NCBI GenBank assembly: GCA_046329575.1
Contig: JAXLUJ010000002.1
Coordinates: 354,961-418,960, forward strand
From: UBA1941 sp046329575
GTDB lineage: Bacteria; Bacteroidota; Bacteroidia; Chitinophagales; LD1
Direction of reading: 5' to 3'
DNA: 64,000 bases
Shown: piece by piece, positions 55,635-63,759 of the stretch
Layout: each line of letters begins with the position of its first letter
Position numbering within the stretch: the first letter of the stretch is position 1
Translations under genes and position numbers: made by a program
The notes under the pieces: generated by a model
The model's database searches: none
What the model was told of the DNA's origin: nothing
What the model saw: the letters and a program-made list of their open reading frames with translations, nothing else

Positions 55635-55663
55635 GTTCTGAAATGTGTAGTGAAAGTGCGGAA

Positions 55664-56689
55664 TTAATCGCTTTCGAAACCTAATTTTTTACGAAGCGCT
55701 TCGGAAAGTTTCGGCAGCTTTTTTCGTTCAATCAAAAAACTGGTCAACTCGGCAAACTCTGAAAATACGTAGTGTTTTTCAAGAGCTCCCTGGAGATATT
55801 CTTTTCCACTGCTGCCTCCTGTGCCACTACGGGTGCCAATAACACGGTGCACCATGTGCATATGCCGGTATCTCCATGTTGCCAGGCATTCGTCAATTTC
55901 TAATAAAATATTTAGCAATTCAAATGGAAGTTGGAAAAGAGGATAATCGCGATATAACATAATAAACAACGCAGCACGGCGGGCACGTGCACTTAATCGG
56001 CCACCACCGGCATCATCGTTCAGCAATCGTTCCATAAACCGGTTGAGATGAAATTTTTCCATGTCCTGCAAACTGTTCTCATAAGCCGAGGCGTATGCAT
56101 TCCAAAAATTTGCAGCCCCGTCTTGCTCCCCATTCCAGTATTCGGGTTTATCGAAAAACGGCATTCGCTCCAACCAGGCGCCTATCAAATCGATCAGGCC
56201 GGTAGTTTCTTCGGCTTTCATCACCTTTTCACGATCCGTATCGTTCAATTGCGAGATGTAGTATTGTTTGCCGTGGCGTTCATCCATTTTCAGGCCTAAT
56301 GCGGCTTCCAGCAATTTAAACTGGATGCTTTGAAATCCGGATGCCGGCCGCAGCAAATTTCTGAAGTCAAGAAAATCAAGCGGGGTCATTGTTTCCATGA
56401 TGGAAATTTGATCGATAAGCAGCCGCAGAATCACTATCACCCGTTTTAAACGATGCAAAACCACATATAGATCAGGAGAATTATCAGGAATCTCTTTTTT
56501 AGAAAGAATTTCATTCACCGAAGTTACTTCGAACATTACCTGCTTGAACCATAGTTCGTAAGCCTGATGAATAATAATGAAGAGCATTTCATCATGCGCT
56601 TTTTCGCCGGCCTTGTCGCTTTCAGGCAACTGCGCGCCAAGAATTTTATCTAATTGAAGGTATTCACTATAATAAACCCCTTTGTTCAT
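55664..56689 (-). CDS. kynA: Tryptophan 2,3-dioxygenase
   Basis: 341 aa haem enzyme that opens the indole ring of L-Trp to give N-formylkynurenine, the first step of the kynurenine route. Conserved blocks are YSEYLQLDKIL (7-17), HDEMLFIIIHQAYELWFKQV (catalytic-distal and substrate residues), FRNLLRPASGFQS and WRYRHMHMVHRVIGTRSGTGGSSG, the last with the proximal haem His and Thr/Gly substrate loop. No other kynurenine-pathway gene lies nearby. Its 3' end is 29 bp from lpxD, so the lpxD-ruvB genes may be read from the same transcript. Confidence 0.94.
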   Translation of the reverse strand: MNKGVYYSEYLQLDKILGAQLPESDKAGEKAHDEMLFIIIHQAYELWFKQVMFEVTSVNEILSKKEIPDNSPDLYVVLHRLKRVIVILRLLIDQISIMETMTPLDFLDFRNLLRPASGFQSIQFKLLEAALGLKMDERHGKQYYISQLNDTDREKVMKAEETTGLIDLIGAWLERMPFFDKPEYWNGEQDGAANFWNAYASAYENSLQDMEKFHLNRFMERLLNDDAGGGRLSARARRAALFIMLYRDYPLFQLPFELLNILLEIDECLATWRYRHMHMVHRVIGTRSGTGGSSGKEYLQGALEKHYVFSEFAELTSFLIERKKLPKLSEALRKKLGFESD

Positions 56690-56835
56690 GATCTAAACTT
56701 TGCGGCAAGATTAATCATTTAAGCGGTTTGCCATGCAGTTACACATTTTCAATTTTTTATGGAAAAACAATAGAAGAAGTGCTGAAAAACTATACTTTCG
56801 CACCGCTTTTTAAAACACTTAATAAAAACATAAAC

Positions 56836-57255
56836 ATGGCGAAAAATATAACGCTTACCATGATTAAGCCGGATGCAGTTGCTGCCGGAAATTCAGGAAA
56901 AATTTTGGATCAGATCATTGCTGCCGGCTTCAAGATCGAAGCAATGAAATTGAGCAGGTTGAGCAAGGAAAAGGCGGAAGAATTTTATGCAGTTCACAAA
57001 GAGAAAGGCTTTTTCCCCGATCTGATTAAATTTATGACAGAGGGTCCTATTGTTGCGGCCATTTTGGTTAAGGAAAATGCAGTAGAAGATTTCCGTAAAT
57101 TGATAGGCGCTACAAATCCTGCAAATGCCGCTGAAGGAACTATCCGCAAGCAATTTGCCAAAGATATTGAACGCAATGCCATCCACGGCAGCGATAGCGA
57201 TGAGAATGCAGCAATAGAAGCCGCATTTCATTTCAGTGGGTTGGAACGTTTCTAA
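56836..57255 (+). CDS. ndk: Nucleoside diphosphate kinase
   Basis: 139 aa from ATG 56836, where MAKNITLTMIKPDAV matches the family start; an earlier in-frame ATG at 56728 has no homology. The phosphoryl-carrying His117 is in NAIHGSDSDENA, and the KPD and GATNPANAAEGTIR motifs are present. It equilibrates NTP pools. TATACTTTCG (56791-56800) is a probable -7 element. It is divergent from kynA and closed by a terminator. Confidence 0.97.
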   Translation: MAKNITLTMIKPDAVAAGNSGKILDQIIAAGFKIEAMKLSRLSKEKAEEFYAVHKEKGFFPDLIKFMTEGPIVAAILVKENAVEDFRKLIGATNPANAAEGTIRKQFAKDIERNAIHGSDSDENAAIEAAFHFSGLERF

Positions 57256-57278
57256 TCTCTCGATTCAAAAAAAAAACA

Positions 57279-57305
57279 AGGCCGGTAGTTCTACCGGCTT
57301 TTTTA
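57279..57305 (+). terminator. Rho-independent terminator after ndk
   Basis: GCCGGTAG (57281-57288), TT, CTACCGGC (57291-57298), then a T-run. Perfect 8-bp stem. Confidence 0.92.
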
Positions 57306-57380
57306 TTTTCTACCGTTTTTGGTCATAAGTTTTCTTTCTAACTACGGGCGAAAATTCTATTTTTCAAAAAAATTCGGCGC

Positions 57381-58802
57381 TTGAAACATTTTCTACGTTT
57401 TATAGTGATGCTATTGTGGCTTCCGGCTGTGGCGCAAAGCGGCTTCTGGAGCAATGCCGGGTCTTTAGTTTCCATAAAAGATGGCGCCTATCTATCGGTG
57501 ATTGGCAATATGCACAACAGCAAAGGCGGGCATTACAACAATAGTGATTCCATATTCCTCACCGGTAATTGGGAGAATACCGCCGGTAACCACGCATTTG
57601 ATTCTATTGATGCCGGATATGTTTATATGTATGCGGCCGACCAGCGGATTTATGGCTCTGATCAAACGTATTTCTACAACCTTGTTTTAAAAAATCAGGG
57701 TGTAAAGTTTGCCGATATTGATGCTAAAGTAGATGGGTTTCTTGACCTTACTGATCGCGAGTTTCGGGTGGATACCAACACTATTTGGGTGAGAAATGCG
57801 GATCTGACCGCTGTACGTCGTTCTTCCGGATTTCTATCCTCGCTGAAGGATGGCGGATTGTTGCGCTATACCAATCGCGATACGGCCTATCTGTTTCCGG
57901 TGGGTAGTGCCCAGGGTACATTGCGCTACCGCCCGGTAACCATCACTCCGGGCTCCACGAATGCTAATCAGTTCAAGGCACGGTTTGCAAATGTGGACCC
58001 CACTTTTGAGGGCTATGACCGCGATAAGAAATTTCATTTGATTTGTAGTATTAATCCCAATTGGTATCATCGCCTTTACCATCCTCAGGGATCGGATTCT
58101 TCCGAAATCGCCATTTTTTACGATGATGCGCAGGATGGCGCCTGGGACGACATTGTTCACTGGCAGCATGTACCCCAGTGGGAACGAATCCGTCGTGATA
58201 CCATTTTAAGCGGATCGCCATTTACCCGGATCAACAAAACCAAATGGAACAACTTTACTTATTCGCCATTCGCGCTGGGAATCGTATCGGAACCGTTTGC
58301 AACCGCCGGAGTGGATACCATAATCTGGAAATATGATACCATTCGGCTGAATGCTCAGGCCGGCGTAAACTATCAATGGAGTCCTGAACAGGCTTTGAGT
58401 TGCGCCAACTGCAACGACCCTTATGCCTTCCCGCTTCAAAGCACCATTTATTATTTAACGGTGGAAGACAGCAAAGGCTGCTTTGATTTTGACAGCTTGT
58501 ACATTTTAGTTCGCGAAAAACCGCTCACCAATTTGTTTATTCCCGATGTGATTACGCCAAATGGTGATGGAATCAATGATTTCTGGCATATCCGCGATTT
58601 AGAGCGCTATCCTAACAATTCGGTTCGCGTCATCAACCGCTGGGGCGATGAAGTTATGAATGAAAGTCCTTATGGTCAAAGTTGGCGCGGTACCTGGAAC
58701 GGTAAGGACCTGCCGGGAGCAACCTACTATTTCGTTATCAAAATCAAGAATGACGAAGGTAAAGAAGCCGTTTTTAATGGACCAATCACGGTAATACGAT
58801 AA
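57381..58802 (+). CDS. T9SS type B cargo protein (gliding-motility C-terminal domain)
   Basis: 473 aa from a TTG at 57381 that opens a good signal peptide (KHFLRFIVMLLWLPAVAQ); ATG 57408 is an alternative but shortens the signal. The middle is beta-rich without a family I can name (GSLVSIKDGAYLSVIGN, then a GSAQGTLRYRPVTITPG segment). An Ig-like module (about 310-375, with LSCANCNDP) precedes the type B sorting domain (about 385-473, FIPDVITPNGDGINDFW). The next gene is a PorP/SprF protein 9 bp downstream, the usual partner arrangement. Confidence 0.85.
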   Translation: MKHFLRFIVMLLWLPAVAQSGFWSNAGSLVSIKDGAYLSVIGNMHNSKGGHYNNSDSIFLTGNWENTAGNHAFDSIDAGYVYMYAADQRIYGSDQTYFYNLVLKNQGVKFADIDAKVDGFLDLTDREFRVDTNTIWVRNADLTAVRRSSGFLSSLKDGGLLRYTNRDTAYLFPVGSAQGTLRYRPVTITPGSTNANQFKARFANVDPTFEGYDRDKKFHLICSINPNWYHRLYHPQGSDSSEIAIFYDDAQDGAWDDIVHWQHVPQWERIRRDTILSGSPFTRINKTKWNNFTYSPFALGIVSEPFATAGVDTIIWKYDTIRLNAQAGVNYQWSPEQALSCANCNDPYAFPLQSTIYYLTVEDSKGCFDFDSLYILVREKPLTNLFIPDVITPNGDGINDFWHIRDLERYPNNSVRVINRWGDEVMNESPYGQSWRGTWNGKDLPGATYYFVIKIKNDEGKEAVFNGPITVIR

Positions 58803-58811
58803 AACATCACC

Positions 58812-59795
58812 ATGAAAAAGATAATCCATACACTTCTTCTTTTGATGCTTGCCGGTATTGGTGCGAAAGGGCAACAGATTGAACAGTTCACTTTGGTTCG
58901 CGAAAACGCAGTGGCATTGAATCCTGCAATGGTTGGAGCCAAGGGCTTTTTGGCGGGTACGGCAACTTTTCGGCGGCAATATGTAAATCTAAATCAATCG
59001 CCCTACACTGCATTTGTTCAAATGGAAGGTCAGGTGGAAGATAAGAATGTGGGTGTTGGAGGTGCGTTTATTCATGATAATACCGGCCCTGTTGGGAAAA
59101 CCGGTGTAACGCTTTCCGCGGCTTATCAAATCCGATTTAATAAGTACGAATTGCTGCAGGAAGACAATGTGCATTATAACGATGAAAACCGCCACATGCT
59201 TTGCATCGGCCTAAGTTTCAGTTTGATGCAATACCGATTGAATGCCACACTGCTTCATCCTGAAATGCAATACGATCCGGAACTCTATTCGAGCCATGCT
59301 TATAAACTTCTTCCGGATGTTTCTTTAGGTGTTTGGTATCAATGGAAGCGAAATTTCTACGCCGGAATTTCAGTACCGCAAATCATTGGTTTGAAGGTGA
59401 ATTACATTGGCAAGGATGGCACTTCCGGAATTAAGTTAGTGCAGCATTTAAATTTTATGGTTGGCGGAAAGATCAACATAAAAGAGCATAAATTCAGTAT
59501 TGATCCGGTGGGCGCACTGCGCTGGGAAAATAACGCTCCCCCGCAGGCTGATTTGGGATTGCGGCTTACCTTTCTTGACGCGCTTTGGATAGGCGCAAAT
59601 TACCGTACCAAATCGGCTATGATTTTTGATGCGGGTGTGGAATTGAAAGGGCTGGTTCGAATCTGTTATGCTTACGATCTGGAATTGACAAAATACCGAA
59701 ACGATATTGGTGGCACGCATGAAGTATGCCTTGGTTTTCGGTTCAATAAAGAAAACTTATCTGACCGCAAATGGCTGGCAGGCCGCGGCTATTAA
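58812..59795 (+). CDS. PorP/SprF family T9SS outer-membrane protein
   Basis: 327 aa. A signal peptide (1-20, GAKGQ) is followed by a beta-barrel with QFTLVRENAVALNPAMVGAKG at its start, the hallmark of the family, and LPDVSLGVWYQWKRNFYAGISVPQI in the middle. SprF of Flavobacterium johnsoniae is required for export or surface anchoring of the type B adhesin SprB. The gene directly upstream encodes a type B cargo protein, so this pair is probably matched. Confidence 0.92.
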   Translation: MKKIIHTLLLLMLAGIGAKGQQIEQFTLVRENAVALNPAMVGAKGFLAGTATFRRQYVNLNQSPYTAFVQMEGQVEDKNVGVGGAFIHDNTGPVGKTGVTLSAAYQIRFNKYELLQEDNVHYNDENRHMLCIGLSFSLMQYRLNATLLHPEMQYDPELYSSHAYKLLPDVSLGVWYQWKRNFYAGISVPQIIGLKVNYIGKDGTSGIKLVQHLNFMVGGKINIKEHKFSIDPVGALRWENNAPPQADLGLRLTFLDALWIGANYRTKSAMIFDAGVELKGLVRICYAYDLELTKYRNDIGGTHEVCLGFRFNKENLSDRKWLAGRGY

Positions 59796-59937
59796 TTCTT
59801 AACTTTTTTTGATTCTTGTAAGAATCTGATAATCAGCGAAAAATGTTGAATAATTGCGTTTTAAACGGCGCTTGCAACCTTCTGCTGTCCAATGCGTCTT
59901 ACAATTGAGTTTAGTTTTTAAGGGTTAATTAGGTTTG

Positions 59938-59973
59938 GGGATCCCGCTTTGCTACGAGCGGGATTCTTTTTTT
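59938..59973 (+). terminator. Rho-independent terminator after PorP/SprF gene
   Basis: ATCCCGCT (59941-59948), TTGCTACG loop, AGCGGGAT (59957-59964), then TTC and seven T. The T-run overlaps the stop region of the convergent ytxJ. Confidence 0.88.
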
Positions 59974-60310
59974 ATGAACTTAATTTCATTGCCATATCGG
60001 CAAAATCAACCGATGCGTGCGCAGCATGATAAAGCACCTCACCATTTCTTATCAAAATGAGTTGAGGCGATTCATGCCTGATGTTCAATTTTTCGGAAAC
60101 GGAATTGGAAACATCCCGATGATTCAGCAAATCCAGAAAATAGGGAACAATCTCATTTTCATGACCTTTCCAATCACTTTCCAGGCTTCTTTTCGCCATG
60201 GTGCTTACGCTGCAGCGGGTACTGTGTTTGAAGATGGCTACCGGCCTGGTTTGTGACTCATTCAGGATGTCTTCCACCTGTTGAACAGCTTTCAATTCCT
60301 TCCAGTTCAT
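59972..60310 (-). CDS. ytxJ: Bacillithiol system redox-active protein YtxJ
   Basis: 112 aa thioredoxin-like monothiol bacilliredoxin-type protein (DUF2847). The active-site segment is FKHSTRCSVSTMAK with a single Cys33 in RCSVS. The ESPQLILIRNGEVLYHASH-like segment with the cis-Pro loop lies at about 79-98. YtxJ proteins are linked to bacillithiol. Bacteroidota often carry this gene, but I see no bshABC genes in the window. Confidence 0.88.
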   Translation of the reverse strand: MNWKELKAVQQVEDILNESQTRPVAIFKHSTRCSVSTMAKRSLESDWKGHENEIVPYFLDLLNHRDVSNSVSEKLNIRHESPQLILIRNGEVLYHAAHASVDFADMAMKLSS

Positions 60311-60330
60311 GATTATGATTTTTAGAATGC

Positions 60331-60357
60331 AAAAAAGGCCACCGAATGATGGCCTTT
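60331..60357 (-). terminator. Terminator after small lipoprotein gene
   Basis: Minus strand AAAGGCCA, a short loop, TGGCCTTT and a T-run (60336-60331). It lies between the small lipoprotein gene and ytxJ on the same strand, so ytxJ probably has its own promoter or relies on read-through. Confidence 0.75.
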
Positions 60358-60383
60358 CCCGCTGCCGGAAATCCGTGCAATTT

Positions 60384-60518
60384 TTATGCCTTTACCGCTG
60401 AGGTAGTTTTCACTTGAGAATAAGTAGGGCAGGTATGACGTTCGCAAGAAGACAAACTACTCAAGAAAAATCCTGCTACTGCAATAATTAATGGCCACTT
60501 TAACTGACTCTTTTTCAT
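60384..60518 (-). CDS. Small predicted lipoprotein, 44 aa
   Basis: Too short for routine gene callers. MKKSQLKWPLIIAVAGFFL is a typical lipoprotein signal, and LSSC places the lipidated Cys at residue 25. The mature 20-residue peptide contains CERHTCPTYSQVKTT with a second Cys at 30. There is a stop at 60384-60386 and a terminator 27 bp downstream. I do not recognise a named family. Confidence 0.65.
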   Translation of the reverse strand: MKKSQLKWPLIIAVAGFFLSSLSSCERHTCPTYSQVKTTSAVKA

Positions 60519-60626
60519 ACCTATTTTTTTAATTGTAACGCTAAGCTATATGTTTTTGTTGTAAGATGAAAGGGAAGCGGTGGATGTTGTGGATAAACCC
60601 GTCACAAAAATGAACAGTTTAGCATC
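60519..60626. other. Divergent intergenic region small lipoprotein / mpl
   Basis: 108 bp, AT-rich, with a G-rich patch (GGGAAGCGGTGGATG). No clear promoter motif. Confidence 0.3.
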
Positions 60627-61994
60627 ATGAACATACATTTCATTGCCATTGGTGGCGCCATCATGCATAGTTTGGCTATTGCGTTAAAACACAAGGGATA
60701 CCAGATAACAGGCAGCGATGATAAGATCGCTGATCCGGCTTTGACTAACTTAAAACGGGAAGGCATATTACCTGAGGCCATTGGCTTTTATCCTGAAAAG
60801 ATCGGGAGGCATTTAGATGCCGTAATTCTTGGAATGCATGCCCGGATCGATAATCCGGAGCTATTGAAAGCTCAGGAACTTGGCATTCCTGTTTTTAGTT
60901 TTCCTCAGTATGTTTACGAAGTTTCAAAGAACAAAAAGCGGATTGTAATTGCAGGAAGTCATGGAAAGACCACCATCACTTCAATGGTGATGCATGTGCT
61001 TCAAGCAACAGGGATGGAAATTGATTACATCGTAGGGGCTAAGGTGAAGGGTTTTGAAAGCGGTGTTCGGTTGTCGGAAAGCGCAAAAATAATTGTAATC
61101 GAAGGCGATGAATATCTGGCATCGCCGGTGGAAAGGGAGTCGAAATTTATGTTTTATCATCCACACATTGCCCTAATTTCAGGTGTAGCATGGGATCACA
61201 TTAACGTTTTTCCGGTGTACGAAGGATACGTGAATCAATTTGCACGATTTGCAGCTACGGTTGCCGATGACGGTGTGATCACTTATTATGGCCACGATCC
61301 GGAACTCCAAAAAATTGCCTCTGAATATTCGGGTAAGGCCCATCTGATTCCTTACGATACGGCTCCATATGAAATTCAGGATGGAATTACCTATTTACAA
61401 ACTTCAGAAGGCCATGTTCCGCTGCATGTATTCGGTAAGCACAATATGCAGAATATCGCAGGCGCCAGAGAAGTGTGTTTAGCGGCAGGTGTTTCGATGG
61501 AAGCATTTAACCGCCACATTGCATCGTTTGAAGGAGCTGCCAATCGTTTACAGTTGTTGGATAAAAATCGTCAAACTGCGGTTTATAAAGACTTTGCACA
61601 TGCGCCTTCTAAACTAAAAGCTACCGTTCAGGCTATGACCGAGCAATATCCGGAACGACGATTAGTGGCAGTTATGGAATTGCATACATTCAGTAGTTTG
61701 AATCGCGATTTTCTTACCGAGTATCATGGTTCCATGAACGCATGCGACAGAGCCATTCTTTTTCTTGATAAAGAGGCAATGGCGTTGAAGCAGATGGCTA
61801 CTCCGGAACGCGAACTGTTGTTAGACGCATTCGGCAATTCGAAAATTGAAATCTATTATGAAATGGAAGCGTTGGAAGCCGCTTTGCGGAATGAAGTTTG
61901 GCCGGGAAGCAACCTGCTGCTGATGACCAGCGGTACTTTCGGAGGGATGAATCTAAATGCATTGGCCGCCGGCATTTGTAAGCATAGCGCATAA
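60627..61994 (+). CDS. mpl: UDP-N-acetylmuramate:L-alanyl-gamma-D-glutamyl-meso-DAP ligase
   Basis: 455 aa Mur-ligase-family enzyme that recycles the murein tripeptide onto UDP-MurNAc. N-terminal IHFIAIGGAIMHSLAIALK is typical of Mpl (MurC variant with AIMHS). The ATP motif is GSHGKTT (about 112-118), with EGDEYLASPVER and HIALISGVAWDHINVF in the central domain. A C-terminal domain ends near FGGMNLNALAAG. Its 3' end carries the promoter of the next gene. Confidence 0.93.
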   Translation: MNIHFIAIGGAIMHSLAIALKHKGYQITGSDDKIADPALTNLKREGILPEAIGFYPEKIGRHLDAVILGMHARIDNPELLKAQELGIPVFSFPQYVYEVSKNKKRIVIAGSHGKTTITSMVMHVLQATGMEIDYIVGAKVKGFESGVRLSESAKIIVIEGDEYLASPVERESKFMFYHPHIALISGVAWDHINVFPVYEGYVNQFARFAATVADDGVITYYGHDPELQKIASEYSGKAHLIPYDTAPYEIQDGITYLQTSEGHVPLHVFGKHNMQNIAGAREVCLAAGVSMEAFNRHIASFEGAANRLQLLDKNRQTAVYKDFAHAPSKLKATVQAMTEQYPERRLVAVMELHTFSSLNRDFLTEYHGSMNACDRAILFLDKEAMALKQMATPERELLLDAFGNSKIEIYYEMEALEAALRNEVWPGSNLLLMTSGTFGGMNLNALAAGICKHSA

Positions 61995-62005
61995 ATGTAC
62001 ATTTG
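61975..62005 (+). promoter_or_regulatory. Bacteroidota-type promoter for the exonuclease gene
   Basis: TTTG (61975-61978), a 19-bp spacer and TACATTTG (61998-62005): an exact match to TTTG-N19-TAnnTTTG. It overlaps the end of mpl, and the start codon lies 27 bp downstream. Confidence 0.75.
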
Positions 62006-62031
62006 CGGCTGTTCTTCCAGAATTGCCAACA

Positions 62032-62826
62032 ATGAATTTATTTGAAAGTGTGAATACGAATCTTCCGTTTCGTTTGGATCTGAAACGGCCTATAGCTTTT
62101 TTCGACCTGGAAACAACCGGAGTCGATTTTATTAAAGATCGTATTGTTGAGATCAGTGTGATCAGAATTGATCCTGACCAAACGCAAACAATCAAGACGA
62201 TGCGCTTGAACCCTACCATCCCGATTCCCATTGAGGCTTCGCAGGTTCATGGTATTTATGATGAAGATGTAATTACTGCACCAACCTTTAAAGAAAAGGC
62301 ACAGGAGTTATTTGACCTGATGAATCCGTGTGATTGGGCCGGCTTTAACAGCAACCGCTTCGATGTTCCTTTGTTGTTAGAAGAATTTATTCGCGCCGGA
62401 TTTTGGCTGGATATTGAAAGCCGTAATCTAATTGATGTTCACCGTATTTTTACATTAATGGAGAAACGCGATTTAACCGCAGCATATAAATTCTACTGCA
62501 ATAAAGATTTGGTAGGGGCTCATGGAGCAGAAGCCGATACCAAAGCTACAATGGAAGTGATGTTAGCTCAAATTCAACGTTATCCTGAGCATCTGAAAAA
62601 TGATATGCGTCACTTGCATGAATTCAGTAATGAAGAACGATTTCTTGATAGTGGCCGCAGGTTCATTTATACTAATGGAAAACCGCATTTCAATTTCGGA
62701 AAACACAAAGGCAAACCTGTAGAAGTTGTATTGCGGGAGGAACCCAGCTATTACAACTGGATGTTGAACGGCGATTTTCCCGAGCATACCAAGCGGAAGC
62801 TACGGGAAATCAAGGAAAGCCGCTGA
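62032..62826 (+). CDS. DnaQ-like 3'-5' exonuclease with ExoX-type C-terminus
   Basis: 264 aa from ATG 62032; an earlier in-frame ATG at 61957 lies within mpl and has no homology. The DEDD fold has Exo I FFDLETTG (Asp25, Glu27), Exo II GFNSNRFDVPLL and Exo III HGAEADTKATMEV. A C-terminal segment (about 210-264, FNFGKHKGKPVEVVLREEPSYYNWML) matches the ExoX-like C-terminal domain. Probable role in DNA repair or as a proofreading-type accessory exonuclease; the main polymerase proofreading subunit cannot be distinguished. Confidence 0.88.
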   Translation: MNLFESVNTNLPFRLDLKRPIAFFDLETTGVDFIKDRIVEISVIRIDPDQTQTIKTMRLNPTIPIPIEASQVHGIYDEDVITAPTFKEKAQELFDLMNPCDWAGFNSNRFDVPLLLEEFIRAGFWLDIESRNLIDVHRIFTLMEKRDLTAAYKFYCNKDLVGAHGAEADTKATMEVMLAQIQRYPEHLKNDMRHLHEFSNEERFLDSGRRFIYTNGKPHFNFGKHKGKPVEVVLREEPSYYNWMLNGDFPEHTKRKLREIKESR

Positions 62827-63714
62827 TTATTCGCCCTTGCTGTAGCCGAAACTGCGAAGCTGATCAGTATTACTGCGCCAGTTGGGCCGCACTTTTACGA
62901 ATAGGTCAAGAAATACTTTCTTTCCCAACCATTCTTCTAATTTAAGGCGTGATGCTTTTCCAACCTGTGTGATGGCAGAACCACCTTTCCCTATCACAAT
63001 ATTTTTTTGTGAATCGCGCTCTACATAAATGATGCAGCGGATCTTATCAATTTCAGGTTGTTCTTTGTAATCTTCACATTCTACCTGACAGGAATACGGA
63101 ATTTCCTGACTGTATAAATGAAATATCTGTTCACGAACAATTTCTGCCGCAAAATATCGCATTTGCCGATCGGTGATCTGATCTTTATCGTAATAGGCCG
63201 GCGCTTCCGGCAGCAATGGCGCTATTGCTTTTTTCAGTTCTTCAATATGAAAGTTCTCTGTTGCTGAAATAGGAAAGAACACGGCCTCGGGCAGTTGCTC
63301 ACTCCAAATTGCTTTCCATTGCTCAAGATCCTGTTGATTGCTGAGGTCAACTTTATTGAAAGCAATGAACTTGGGTATAGCTACTTGCTTCATTTGCGCT
63401 ATTAGAAACGATTGGTCTTCTATTTTTTGAAACCTATCTGTAACCAGCACTAAAACATCAGCATCTTCAAAACTTTGATGAACGTAACTATTCATAGCCT
63501 GATGCAGCGCATAAGCCGGTTCATTAATGTAACCTGGTGTATCGCTGAAGATCAACTGAGCTTCATCGCTGTTTACTATTCCCAGCAATCGGTTTCTGGT
63601 GGTTTGAGCTTTACTGGAAATGATAGCCAACCGCTCGCCAATCAGGGCATTTAAAAGAGTCGATTTGCCAACGTTTGGAAGGCCTACAATATTGATGAAT
63701 CCGGAATGATGCAA
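62827..63714 (-). CDS. era: GTPase Era
   Basis: 295 aa. The G-domain motifs are G1 GLPNVGKST, G3 DTPG, G4 NKVD and G5 ISATE. The C-terminal KH domain contains VIGKGGSAITQVG. Era acts in 30S subunit maturation at the 3' end of 16S rRNA. The first codon is TTG (63714); no ATG occurs in frame before the G1 motif. It converges on the exonuclease gene, with the two stops abutting. Confidence 0.94.
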   Translation of the reverse strand: MHHSGFINIVGLPNVGKSTLLNALIGERLAIISSKAQTTRNRLLGIVNSDEAQLIFSDTPGYINEPAYALHQAMNSYVHQSFEDADVLVLVTDRFQKIEDQSFLIAQMKQVAIPKFIAFNKVDLSNQQDLEQWKAIWSEQLPEAVFFPISATENFHIEELKKAIAPLLPEAPAYYDKDQITDRQMRYFAAEIVREQIFHLYSQEIPYSCQVECEDYKEQPEIDKIRCIIYVERDSQKNIVIGKGGSAITQVGKASRLKLEEWLGKKVFLDLFVKVRPNWRSNTDQLRSFGYSKGE

Positions 63715-63759
63715 TTGAAATACTTTTGAAGTTAATGACGCAAAGCAACTAAAATCTGT

